NCBI GenBank assembly: GCA_019828595.1
Contig: JAHQRK010000001.1
Coordinates: 4,030,001-4,094,000 of the forward strand
Length of the DNA: 64,000 nt
Direction: 5' to 3'
Origin: Aphanomyces cochlioides
Lineage: Eukaryota; Oomycota; Saprolegniomycetes; Saprolegniales; Verrucalvaceae
The position numbers and the translations under genes are program-made. Shown one piece after another: positions 29,713 through 40,895 of the stretch. A model generated the notes under the pieces. That model saw only the letters and a program-made list of their open reading frames with translations. It did not search any database and was not told the DNA's origin. How positions within the stretch are numbered: position 1 is the first letter of the stretch; each line of letters starts with the position of its first letter.

Positions 29713-32287
29713 ATGGACGGCGGGTCCAATTTGAGCTCTGTGGCGCAGCGAGCTCAAGCAAACTTTGCGTAAGTCTACGTGTTGATATGCATATATGGGT
29801 GTTCTAATTGCATTTGTCTACGTGTGTGTGAGCTTGACAATGCGCAGAGCATGGAACTAAGATTGTTGGATTGTGTAGAGCCGGAAAGTACGCGGAAGCG
29901 GTGGACTTGCTGTCTCAATTGAGCTCGTGGGAAGAACGTGGAAGTGAAAAGAAAGATGACAAGAAAGCGAAAGATGCTGGCAAGGATAAAGGTGGGCCGA
30001 TGAAGACGCGTGTGCAGCACAATTTAGCATTGTCCCAACTCCTCGCCGGCAAGAGCAAGTTTGCCGACTTTGAAAACGTCGTCATGCATCTTTTGTCGGA
30101 AATGCAAGTCTCAGTGTCGCAGATGCAGCAATCGCAGGGAGATAGCGGATCGAATGCGATGTTAGGACTTGGCATGAAGCTCCGAAAGGACAAGGATTGG
30201 GACGACGAGCAAGATGGCTTTGACTCGGTCAAAGGCAATTCTGTCTTTAGTGGCATGAACCTCTCCTTCCAAACGCTCGCGATGGAACGAGATGCCTCGT
30301 TACTTCGGTACAATTTGGCACTCGTGTATTTTCGCCAGAAAAAATACGCTGCTGCCGTATCGACTTTGGATGTCTTGCTGCGAGCGATTGAACCTATGGA
30401 CGAAAATGTTGCGATGCATATATGTTTCCTCTACTTGGATGTCATTTTGCATTGCAGCCGAAGTAGTTCGATCACTGAATCGGCGTCATTACGGCACAAG
30501 GCTCAGGCGATCATAACATATTTGGAAAGTCCTCATGGGTTCAATGGTGTGATCGCTCCATCTACCGAAGACCAAAAGAGTAAAGCTGCGTTTGAAGCGA
30601 ATGTTGTCGAATTCAAGTTTCGACTGCATTTGTACAAGGCCAAACTTGCGCTTCTTCACGACAATTTGAAGAATGCCAAGAAGGAAGTCAAGACTGCGAT
30701 GGAGATTTTCCAAAAAGAAATCAAAGCGAAAGAAAAACCAGGTGATACCATCAATGCTGTTGCAGTTCCGATCGGCATTGGCGTTGGCTCGATTTTTCAT
30801 CCACCGCTGTCGGTTCAAAACTCTTCAGCGTTGTTTTTGAAAGCCAACATGGAGTACCTGCGGCGCAATTTCAAGAAGTGCATCAAGCTTGTCGCGTCTT
30901 GCAAGCGGCAATCTGTGGATGAAGTAAAGCTGTAGGTTGAAAGTTGGTGACGACTTTGACTTGTAGCCTATCTTTCTCAACAATTTGGGATGCATTCACA
31001 ATCAAATGGGACATCACCAAGCGGCGCAATCTTACTTTGCCAAGGCTCTTGAAGCAACTTCTCCTAGACCAAAACCAGGGTCCAAGGCGACCGAGCCGTC
31101 GTCGTCACCATTGTCGGTAATACCATTCCTCCTGAATCCCAAGAAATTGAAACTTTCTTAGACTTCGACTCAAGCTGAAATCTTGTACAATAATGGCCTT
31201 CAATTGCTCGTGCTCAAGAAGTATGCATTGGCGTTCCGGTGTTTGCATGCTGCGTCAAAAATGTTCTTCAATCGACCAAAGCTATGGTTGCGGTTGGGTG
31301 AATGCTGCACAGCATCTTATGCAGCCCAGGTTCGCCGGCATCCGTGCCAATTGAGTTCATATTTATCTTAGAGAGAATCGATTCCATCTGAGTACAAGAA
31401 TAGTTTGGTCAGCTCCGTCGTAGGCCACGGTGCCCATCGTCGAGTTGTCCTGCCAGTTCGTTCACCAACCGATGAAATCACCGTTGATACCACTACGACG
31501 TCAGATGGTATGACGAATTCCAGGTTCGTTGCTCTAAAGTCTTCGTTAGCTGTCCCAACAATGAATCTCCCTTTTGCTGTCAAGTGCTTCCGCAATGCTT
31601 TACTCTTGAGTCAGCAAATGTTGGAGGCGAAGTCGTCCGAGCCGGCATCAGCTTTGTCAGATCAATCTACAGGAGAAGGAGCGAATGGAGATGCTCCCAG
31701 ATCCCTGTCGTTGGTTGAATCGTTGGACTTGCTGCGACAGAAAGCCTTGGTCAACCTTGTATATTCTTACTTGAGTATGAATGCCCCCGAGCTGGCCATT
31801 AGCACAGCAAAGGAATTGTTGGCACTGGGAACTTGCACCGCAGCCAACAGGTACTTTTTATTATCTTCTTTATGTCACGGTTGATTGTTCAGATTCTTGA
31901 TTCGGTCATATTATGCAGAAGCGTTGTGCATGTTGTCTCGATCCTCTGAAGCATCCGTCTATCTCAAGCCGAATGAGATGGTCACTCTAGCAGACGAGTA
32001 TGCCCGTGAAGCGAAGATCGATGCATCCACCGCACAGGCACATTTGCATGTCAACATCGCGACGGCGGCGATTTTTCAGGTACACCGTCATTCTTTTTCT
32101 CGTGGATGTAATTCTCGCCATGTTCTTCTAGAAAAACACATCCGTGGCAGACCAAAGCGTCGCACAAGCGGTTCGATTGGCCCCAACGTCTCGTCATACG
32201 TTGGAACTATTGGTATACGTCTTGCTAAGGAAAGGAAACACGAAGAAAGCCATGCAAGTCCTCAAGGAAGCGCGGGTCGTCAACTAA
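29713..32287 (+). CDS. CNOT10: CCR4-NOT complex subunit 10
   Basis: TPR-rich subunit of the CCR4-NOT deadenylase complex that shortens mRNA poly(A) tails. Model: exons 29713-29768, 29879-30923, 30967-31116, 31162-31329, 31372-31850, 31893-32079 and 32132-32287; 746 aa, almost the length of the animal protein. Signatures: AAGKYAEAVDLLSQL, RVQHNLALSQLLAG, YNLALVYFRQKKYAAAVSTL, the diagnostic FLNNLGCIHNQMGHHQAAQS, ILYNNGLQLLVLKKYALAFR and LWLRLGECC. The first intron (110 nt) is the only long one and might contain a small alternative exon ending at the AG at about 29848. Confidence 0.92.
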
Positions 32288-32360
32288 TCTGCCGATGGAA
32301 TAAAATTTCTCTCTCGTTCGTCCCTGTCGTCGACGTGCAGAACATTTAAAAAGATCGGTT

Positions 32361-32390
32361 TATCCGAAATGGCGCGGGTTTATCCGGATA
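32361..32390. promoter_or_regulatory. TATCCGGATA element and a degenerate copy
   Basis: TATCCGAAAT at 32361 and TATCCGGATA at 32381-32390 lie 60-90 bp upstream of the ATG of the SET-cyclin-CDK gene, within the 163-bp gap after CNOT10. A GATTGGC (CCAAT) box follows at 32402. Confidence 0.55.
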
Positions 32391-32450
32391 TCGAAATCTG
32401 TGATTGGCTGCCACAATCCATAAGCCACACCTCGCCGAAGAAAGGGCGCG

Positions 32451-35400
32451 ATGAATGGGTTGTCCATGGAGGCCGTTGCGGCCGCCAGAGGGTTTGAATT
32501 GATACAAGAGAGCGTGTATGTGCCCCCTCTAATGAAGCCTCCTCGCATGGAAGCAGAGCCTTGCTTTTGTAGCGCGTCAGAGGACGGAAACGAGTCGTGC
32601 CACGACACTGAGTGCATCAACTACGCAACGTACGTGGAATGCCCTCTCAATCATTGCCCGACCAACAGCCAATGCTGTAATCAGCGCCTGCAGCATCCAG
32701 AATTGTTTCCTCGACTTGAACCGTTCATGACTGAAATGAAAGGTTACGGCGTGAGAATTCGCGATGCCGTCGCTGCGCTTGCACCAATCGGCGAATATGT
32801 CGGCGAAGTCATCAATCAAAAGGAATTGTTTCGACGCACTACTGCCCTTGGACGCCTCGAAATCAATTTCTACTATATCCAACTCGCGCCAGGCGTTTAC
32901 ATTGATGCTCGCAACCGAGGTGGCTTCACCCGTTTTGTCAACCACAGCTGCAACCCCAACTGTAAGGCGGAAAAATGGACTGTCAATGGCGAAACACGGC
33001 TTCTCGTATTTGCTTTGCGCGATTTGTATGCTGGAGAAGAGATCACGTTCGATTACCAATGGACTGTGCTCGGTCGTCAGCGCATCAAGTAGGCCAATTA
33101 TTTTTATGGTCAATCTCATCGCGCCGCCAGGTGCTTTTGTGGCGAACCGAACTGCAAGGGTTTCATTGGCGATGAAGTTGAACAGAAAGTCGAAGAGACA
33201 CCCCAAGGCATGTTTCAAGACCCAACCGAAGACGACTGCGATGAAAGTTTGGTTGGACGCAAGCTTCGTATATTTCAGCGCGATGACGCAACATTTTCGG
33301 TCGTTATCGTGAAAAGGTACTTTTTGCATCGATGCTAAAAAGTCACGCTCATGTGCGTAGATATATTCCTTCCACAAATGAACACGAGATCGCTGATGTT
33401 ATGGAGGAGGATAATGACGGAGACGACACGAGTCAAGACGATCCTGAAATTCGAACGGTGGTTTTATCAACCCTGAAATGGCAAATCTACGTTAGTTTTG
33501 AAGGACTCTCGCCAGAAGAAGTCCAGAAGCACGTCTTCTCCATTCCCAAGGTGACTTTTTTGATGATTTTGTCGTCTAAATGATTTGACAGGTCCAACGT
33601 ACTGTCCGCGATTCGCCGCCACCGGCAATGACATCATCTCCAGCTTCAGCTACACCACCTCGTCCAGTGACACCACTTGCAGGACCAAAACCAACGTCGT
33701 TCAAACTCCTTCTAAAAGGGTTTTCTCGTGCCTGCGATGAACATTTTTTCCGTCGCATGCTTGGCAACCGGTCATCCACTCTCCTCTCCGTTGACCTCTT
33801 CTTCGTTGACACGCCAGTTTTTGGAAACGTTGGCTGGGGTGTTCTCGAATTTTCCGATGCCAATGTCTATGAAGCTATGCGCGTCCGCTTTGACAACAAA
33901 AGACTCTTGACCAACACTGTGCGATCCTTTCCAGCAACAGCTAAAGGCCTCGCAACATTTCATAGAACGAAAAACTCTCGACGAATGCTTGACCAAAAAC
34001 CAAAACGATCCGAGTCTCCAGCAGCACCTTCGCCGCGTAGGAGATCGCGGCCACCAGAACGACAGCCAGATGTTTACTGCTACGGCCGCAAACTCAACTG
34101 GGTTGTTGACACCATTGATCCATCGCCATCTCGCCGAAGTGGCATGTCCGCTGCAGTCGAAACAACCCTCCGTGCAAAGTGTACAAAGCTGATGATGACA
34201 GTCGTGAAGCGCTTGAAATTTGAAAGAGAAGACGCTTCTACTGCAGTCATCCTCTTTCACAGGTATACAAGCCAGCATCCAATGAATGTGATCAACAGTG
34301 AATGGCTTGCTGCTACTTGCCTTCATGTTGTGTTGAAATCACACTCTCGTCAGCATGATTGGCATGGCTTCCTCCAAGCTGTTTATGCAGCCAAAAACCA
34401 AAACGATTCATCACCAACCCTTAAAGAACTGGCCGTCGTCGAGCGGCATATTCTTTCATTGGAGGAGCAGCTTCTTGAAGGCCTTCGTTATGACATAAGC
34501 TCAACCGACCCGTTTATGATGTTTGACGCATGCTTTAAAGGCGGCAACCTAGCGGACGACGAACAAGTACATCGACTGGGCAAGTACCTAATCTCAGACA
34601 GCCTTCCGTCTACCTTGTGGTCTCAATTCCAAGTCGAATGCATCGTTGTTGTTGTTCTCTACATAGTATCTGCCGCTGTGCGTACTGTCGACGATGGATT
34701 AGAGCCACCACCATATTTGCCACGTCTTTCAAAGTCTGTGCGACCAGCATTTGACGCGGCCTTGCCTCCGCTGCTTGACCTGTTTTGCTCAAAGCATGAC
34801 AACCCAAACAATCGCCCGGCAATCTTGGCAAGAGTTTCTCAGTTTGTTGACGCCAAAGACTCATCCGATGCTCCAGCTATTCATTTCATTGAATCTCCGT
34901 GGTATTCGGCCCAAAAAGCGTGGCAAACCAAGCAAGTTCAGCTCACGACAGATCATATGGAAGCAATTGTGGCGATCCGCCGTCGTGCCTTTCTTGGGCG
35001 TGTCAAAGCGTCTGTGCCTTGGGATCTAGCCGGCCGCGATGTCTACCTCCAACCTTGGCCGTATCGTGAACCGAGAAACCCAAGTCGTAGAGGCATGTCA
35101 GAAGCTTGCCTTCGAGAGCTCTCAACTCTCGTAAACTTGCATGCACGAGATCCATTGCTAATTGTTGAGACAATTGGCATTGTGTTTCCACAGAAGCGCA
35201 TCGAAACGCCTGAACGAGATACGCAGATGGACCTGTTTCCTGAATCCAAATCAGCTCCCCCGACAGGTTTACAGGTATGATTAGCAAAGCCCACCTCTTT
35301 TGTTAATTTTCTTGACTTCAGGACAATCGGCACTATTTAGCATTTGAAAGACCCCTGCACGTTATGTCGTCGCTACTTGAAGCCAAGACAAAGCTACCGT

Positions 35401-36189
35401 TTCCACTGCGGAAACGGATCGTCTACGACCTCTTTCGAAGTGTTGCGCTGTGTCATGAACACAACATCGTCCATCGCTTCATCTCCCCTTCAAACAGTAT
35501 GTCATTGACCCAATCAACCATTCTGTATGATGAAACTCGTAGTGTTTGTGTTTGCTCATCATGTTAAACTTGGTGGCTTTTACAGCGCGCGGCACGTAGA
35601 AACGAAAGGCTCAAATTCTGGTGGATACACCTTGACGGAAAACGAGCACGGCGAACACTGTACTGGCGCCGCCCTTCACACGACAGCGCCTGAAATTCTC
35701 CTGGGTGACCGTGTGTACACGAAACGAAGTGATCTGTGGACACTCGGCTGCGTCGCTCTCAACATTCTCCTCTTGGGGCCACCTTTGATTGTGGGCAAAG
35801 AAGTGTCCAAGCAACTCGACTACCTTTATCGTATCTGTGGCTCACCTCGGGAAGATCTCTGGCCTGAAGCAATGGAATTGCCAAATTTCGAGCCACCAAA
35901 GCACAACTACCAAGTGCGTCTACGCAAAGTTATCCTTAGCCGTATGGCTGACTTCCCTGTCGAGGCGATTGAAATTTTTGAAAATGTGTTGTCAGTGGAC
36001 CCAAAGCGACGGTGGCCAGCACGACGGGCACTCCAGTCGCCGTGGTTTGCTGATGCAACTGAGATTCCCCTCGACTTTACTATCTTCCCATCCACGATTG
36101 AGAACCGAATCGAGAAATCCTCATCGAAGCGCAAGAACAACGACAGCTCGACTAGTAGTAGCGACCGAAGACATCGTCGAAGAGCATAG
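32451..36189 (+). CDS. Set2-type SET methyltransferase fused to RRM-like, cyclin and CDK-like pseudokinase domains
   Basis: Model: exons 32451-33088, 33131-33316, 33361-33550, 33592-35274, 35322-35496 and 35543-36189; 1172 aa. All five junctions keep phase and no stop intervenes. Domains: AWS Cys cluster (residues 38-89), SET (about 90-203, with GYGVRI, RFVNHSCNPNC at 161-171 and EEITFDYQW), and post-SET formed across the first splice (KCFCGEPNCKGF), as in H3K36 methyltransferases. A Pro-rich linker and an RRM-like segment (about 374-453) follow. Residues about 498-703 read as a two-lobed cyclin K/T/L-type fold (AVILFHRYTS, WLAATCLHVVLKSHSRQ, ERHILSLEEQLLEGLRYDI, LGKYLISDSLPSTLWSQF). Residues about 800-1130 are a CDK-like kinase: CLRELSTLVNLH, HEHNIVHRFISPSN, VKLGGFYSAR, TTAPEILLG, SDLWTLGCVALNILLLG, DPKRRWPARRALQSPWF. 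Key kinase residues are missing. Probably nuclear, acting on elongating Pol II; that is inference. Confidence 0.85.
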
Positions 36190-36216
36190 TTATCCGATGA
36201 ATATCAAAGACTGTGC

Positions 36217-37764
36217 TTACGCATTGTACGTTTCAACAAGCGCTTGGACAAACGCGACACCAAAGCCCGTCGCACGGCCTTCGCTAGCGACTGGGAACGC
36301 CATATCGACATGCATCCATTGTCCTTTCGTTTCAAATTCGCCGAGATGGTTGCCAATGAATTGGCCAGCGCAACTCACCGCGGCATTCTTTGTGTTCTTC
36401 ATGTAGTTCTTCATATCGGCGATGTCGCTTGCATACTCTGGGCGAAAGAATTCTGGCGCGTATGGCACTGGATGGACGAGATCGCCCGATCGACGACCAG
36501 CCGCAACAGCTCCAGCCTCAGCTTCGTCTGTGTTGGCATACAATGCGGCAATGCGCTGGCCAGTTGTGATTCCTTGGGCGCCTGTGAGTGTGGCCATATC
36601 GACAAGCAAATGAGGGTTCAAGTGCTTGACGGCATAAGCGACACCTTCCGCTAAGACAAGGCGGCCTTCAGCGTCCGTGTCGTTCACTTCCACGGTTTTG
36701 CCCGAGTAAAACGTGTGGATATCGTCAGGGCGGGTGGCCTTTGGTCCAATGGCATTCTCGGCAAGGCAGAGCACGCAATGCAGCGGTCGATCTGTGATGG
36801 AACGCGATTGAACTGCGGCTTGGAAACCACCCAAGAGGCCCGCAGCACCACCCATGTCGTCCTTCATGCCTTGCATCGCGCCAGACAACTTGAGATCGAG
36901 CCCACCTGTGTCGTACACGATGCCTTTACCCACCAAGGCAATACTGGACGTTGTTATAGCAGTCGGAGGAACGTAGCTCAAGACTACAAGCGCAGGGGGA
37001 TGCTCAGCGGCCTTGCCGACGCCGTACAAACCACCAAAGCCACGGGCACGAAGTTCTTCGCCGCGGATGACCGTGATAGACGCACCGCATCGATGAGCAA
37101 CGGCACGAGCTTCTGCGACAAAGGTGTCCGTGTTGAGCTCGCTGGCTGGTGCTTCAATTAGACGTTGAGTGAGATGTATTCCATTAGCGGTATGATTGAG
37201 GTAGTCCACTTGGGCGTTCGTGATGGGCTCGCGAAAGACGACTTGCACTTGGTCTGGGGCAAAGACTGTGTTGAAACCATCCGTGACAACACCACGTTTC
37301 GGCGCCGAGCTCTTGTTTGAGTACGCAGACGTGCCTTTGGCAACAGCAACACCGCCAGCTAAGAACGTAGACGATTGATCTGGCAACGACAAGGCCACGA
37401 TTGTGGCGCCACCGCCATTAGCTTTGACAAGGGTGCTGATCGTATGAGGGCGAGCAGGGCTGTTGTATCGAGAAACTGCGGTTGGGAGCTGTGCCACGAC
37501 AATGCTCAAAACAGTTGTGGCGTTGATTGGAAGATACACATGGGCAGAAGCAGCAGCATCTAGGGTTGGTTCAAGCTCGCTGATAGCATGCTTCAAAATA
37601 GACAAAGCAACAGCGTCGACAGCGCCAGGGCAGCTCAACTTCTCAACAATTTGGGTAGCTACTTCCAAGCCAGGGTACTCTTTCGTTCCAATGAGAACAA
37701 CTTTGGGCAATTGAGCTTCCTTGGACCAGACCAGGTCGGCGACTGACGCGACGTAGCGCACCAT
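36217..37764 (-). CDS. M17 leucyl aminopeptidase, NPEPL1-like
   Basis: Two-metal cytosolic aminopeptidase. Single exon, 515 aa with a confirmed ATG. Metal and catalytic motifs are present: VGKGIVYDTGGLDLKLSGAM with the metal Lys/Asp, MKDDMGGAAGLLGG, and the family signature NDTDAEGRLVLAEG with its catalytic Arg, followed by VDMATLTGAQ. C-terminal FETKGQWMHVDMAFP also fits. GLDLK...MQGMK and the overall spacing resemble the NPEPL1 branch rather than bacterial PepA. Its stop is 27 bp from the stop of the SET fusion gene; its start faces the INTS4-like gene. Confidence 0.92.
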   Translation of the reverse strand: MVRYVASVADLVWSKEAQLPKVVLIGTKEYPGLEVATQIVEKLSCPGAVDAVALSILKHAISELEPTLDAAASAHVYLPINATTVLSIVVAQLPTAVSRYNSPARPHTISTLVKANGGGATIVALSLPDQSSTFLAGGVAVAKGTSAYSNKSSAPKRGVVTDGFNTVFAPDQVQVVFREPITNAQVDYLNHTANGIHLTQRLIEAPASELNTDTFVAEARAVAHRCGASITVIRGEELRARGFGGLYGVGKAAEHPPALVVLSYVPPTAITTSSIALVGKGIVYDTGGLDLKLSGAMQGMKDDMGGAAGLLGGFQAAVQSRSITDRPLHCVLCLAENAIGPKATRPDDIHTFYSGKTVEVNDTDAEGRLVLAEGVAYAVKHLNPHLLVDMATLTGAQGITTGQRIAALYANTDEAEAGAVAAGRRSGDLVHPVPYAPEFFRPEYASDIADMKNYMKNTKNAAVSCAGQFIGNHLGEFETKGQWMHVDMAFPVASEGRATGFGVAFVQALVETYNA

Positions 37765-37846
37765 GACAACTTTTGCGGCAATGAAGAAACTTCCTCTGAC
37801 ATTTTATCTAATCATCAAATTACCTTGCATATCACATACAAAACAT

Positions 37847-37918
37847 ACGGATAAAACTTGTATAATACATATATTTTCAGGGGTAAAAACCCTGAAATTA
37901 AATATTGTATCCGGATGA
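37847..37918. promoter_or_regulatory. CCGGAT-type elements between the M17 and INTS4-like genes
   Basis: ACGGATAAAA at about 37847 and TATCCGGATGA at 37908-37918 in a 185-bp divergent promoter. The second lies about 32 bp upstream of the ATG at 37950. Confidence 0.5.
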
Positions 37919-37949
37919 TCTCTCATGTTTGAAAGCTCCGTCAGCAAAT

Positions 37950-40582
37950 ATGGCGGAGACGGCACGAAGTCGACTAAACTCTGTCTATGCGCTCGTGGAT
38001 GAGATGAGTTTGCGACGGGGAGAAGAATCCGCGATCAAAGAGCAAGCCTTGTCGTTATGGGATGAGTTACAAACCCGAGGACTCAACGAGACAGACGCCT
38101 GGCTATGTGGAGCTTTGGTGAAGAGGCTAGCACTCGCCGCATGCTCGCCCATGTGCAAAGCGTCCGACCATATTGTCGTGATTGGGAAATTAAGTGAAGC
38201 CAAACAGACGAACGAGGCTGATCGCGTGTATATTGCCAGTGCGCAATGCAGTGCGTTGCGCCACTTGCACGCTGTGAAACCAGCGGTGGTGCGCCCCCAT
38301 GTCAATACGACACAGTTCGTTCCAGTTGTACGTCAGAGTGCCAACATGATGGATGAAAGAAAGCAGCGCGAAGAAGTGCTCAAGATTTGTCGTGATGTGC
38401 TACTTTCAGCGGACTCGTACGATGAAGCCGAAAACATGTGCGTGGAATTCGTCGACAACGAATGCAGTCTCAGCGAGATTGCAATCGATGGCCTCCTCTC
38501 GTTAGCTGCTAAGCGGCGCACCCTTCCTTTCTCGCTGATTGCAACCACTCAAGCGCTTGTTTCGACGGCCAAAGGCCAGTCTAATCAGCTTGCCGCACTT
38601 CGACTCTTTCGTGTCGTGGCAACACAGCATGCCAAACGTCCTGGAGTCATTGGCGACGCGCTCAACCTACTGTGCACCCATTCAATGCATCGATCACCAG
38701 TCATCCGTCGTGAAGTGGCGCATGCTTTCCGTTTCTTTCCGCCACCGACGTCTGCAGCTTTATCCCAACTCCTCCTCAAGACCCCGCTCGAAGATGGAGC
38801 GTCCCATCTTCCAACTGAAGTGCTCCAGACAGGAGTTTTACTTTCTCTCCTTGAAGACCAAGACGTTGACGTGCGTTGCGAAGCTTCCCGCAGTATGGTC
38901 ACCCTCTGTCGTCCAGTGCTTCATCAGGCCAATCGAGTAGAACGAAGTGTGGCCGCGCTTGAAAAAGCTATTACCGCACACGCTGACCTCGTCCATGCTG
39001 GGTCCATCGACGCCAAGCTTCAAATTACAAGATCCCTCGTCACGTTGTTACAACAACATCGTCGTCGTGGCCATGGTGGCTTTGCATTTACCCCTGAACA
39101 GGTTTGACTTATCTCTTCATCCGTGTCCACACTTATCTCAACATCCTGTTAGATGGAATACTTAGTGGCAGGAGCTCCCGCATCGCTGGAACATGCTATG
39201 TCCCTTCTTGCCGTAGTCTCGGCTTGTGAACTGCGTCATATTCATCATGCCTCCCAAGCAATGGATTTCACTACCACAGTTGAGTCGCTTAGCAACTTAC
39301 CAACAACAACAGCTCTGCAAAAACACATGCAAGTCCAAGTCGCTGAAATTCGACGACGCGCCTTTGCGCTTCTCGAGCTTGACGCAACCCTCCACGCCAA
39401 ATACTGCTCCCTGCAACATAAGGCTGAAGAGACTTTGTCAAACTCATCAACATCGTCTCGCGTGTTTCTTCTGGCCGCGGCTACACCAGCAAGTCCTGTC
39501 AGGGGATCCTTAGTTTCCATTTTACCCCAATCTGCAGATCTAAAGCTCAAGGAACGAAAGGTAAGGGAAGCTAAACCTGACTTCATGATGACGAATGGTA
39601 TGGCGCTGGTTAGATTCAAGCGGCAAGAGCAGCTTTTTCAGGATCGACGACAGAGCAGCGATATGGGCGTCAAGTTATTGACATACTGGAAGCCACCACT
39701 AAAGTCACGGATCCAAACATTCTCATGGACAAGGCTCGTCAACTTTTAGTTCAGTTTCCCTCGACTCCTCGAGATGCCTTGCACGAGGTATCGTGAAAAC
39801 GACTTGGATAAATGTTTTATTGTTGCAGGTGATCAAGTTGGCCCAAGCCATTCTTTTCGCTGCGGATGACATGCGATGGACGCATCAAGACGAAGCGCTG
39901 GCATTACTTCGAACGCATTTTCCAACAGTGTCAACTCGTGACGAGCTTCTAGCAGACGCACAAAGCCGTTTAGGCAAGTGGTGGCCGGCTCAAGTCCTCG
40001 AGCATGTGCCACAAACATCCATCTATGCAAATGTGAGAGCTGCGGCCTTTATCGAGGTGGTTGATTCACAAAGACGTTGTAGGTGGATACGACGTCAGTG
40101 GACATGGTCGTGGGTTGGACAAGCGATGTGCCAGTTCACGCGATCGTGTATGGCTTGGACGATCCAACCGTGTTGACAATCCAAGTACGGACGACCGAGA
40201 ATCATGTCGTGTTGAGATTTGCTGATTTGTCGTTGGTAGGTTGGAAGAAAAGACGAAGGGTTCTACTACGATGTTATGCCGCGCGATATTGAGTGGCTCG
40301 ATCGTCACGTTTGGCGTATTCGTTGCGCTGTACCTGTGACGTTCAACACGGAATTCCATCCATCCTTGGACCTGACTTTCTGTGTCAAGACAACATTACC
40401 TTCGTTGTTTGCCCAGGTACGCGCTAGCTCGATGATCAAGCGACTCATTGAGAATACAGGATGAAGCTGTCGTAGTTTCTATCAGCCCACGTGTTCCAGT
40501 CGGCCTGACGCTCTCTCGAGGTGTCCGAGCTGCAACGATCTCGGTTGCCCCTACCGCTTCGCCAACGCATCGTCACTCTTGA
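37950..40582 (+). CDS. HEAT-repeat protein, probable Integrator subunit 4
   Basis: Model: exons 37950-39101, 39153-39560, 39614-39787, 39829-40032, 40083-40184, 40240-40416 and 40460-40582; 779 aa, every junction in phase. The first exon is alpha-helical HEAT-type (QLAALRLFRVVATQHAKRPG, VIRREVAHAFRFFPPP, LLSLLEDQDVDVRCEASRSM), and the C-terminus changes to a beta-rich domain (DVPVHAIVYGLDD, HVWRIRCAVPVTFNTEFHP). Helical HEAT followed by a beta-sandwich tail is the arrangement of INTS4, the scaffold of the Integrator RNA endonuclease that processes snRNAs and attenuates Pol II. It is shorter than the animal protein. Adaptin-like proteins are the main alternative. The ORF seems to begin at a TTG inside the promoter; the ATG is used. 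Confidence 0.6.
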
Positions 40583-40895
40583 TGCAAAAGATCATGATCC
40601 CCCAATATGATTGGATATTATAACTAAAAATACAGCCAATCAAAGATAGATAAAATGAATATGACGATTTTCATTGGTTATTTATTTTTAGTTTTTATAG
40701 CCCATCAGATAATTTTTTAAAATTGTTTTCAATTTCATTGGATAGAATTTAGATTATTCAAACCAATGAATTTTGTTTATTGGACATTGGGGTTTGAATT
40801 TCAAACTTTGTGGAAGTTGGCCAGCCCAAGACCGGCGCGCACTCTCAAGGGGATCAATCAAGGGTAAAGCCGTGCATATTGTGTCGTTGGCAAGC
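40583..40895. promoter_or_regulatory. AT-rich intergenic region with several CCAAT boxes
   Basis: About 310 bp. ATTGG or CCAAT occurs at about 40613, 40656, 40672, 40737, 40763 and 40780, some as GCCAATCA or CATTGGTT, with an A+T-rich background. No TTATCCGGATAA element. Candidate promoter for the coiled-coil gene starting at 40896. Confidence 0.4.
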
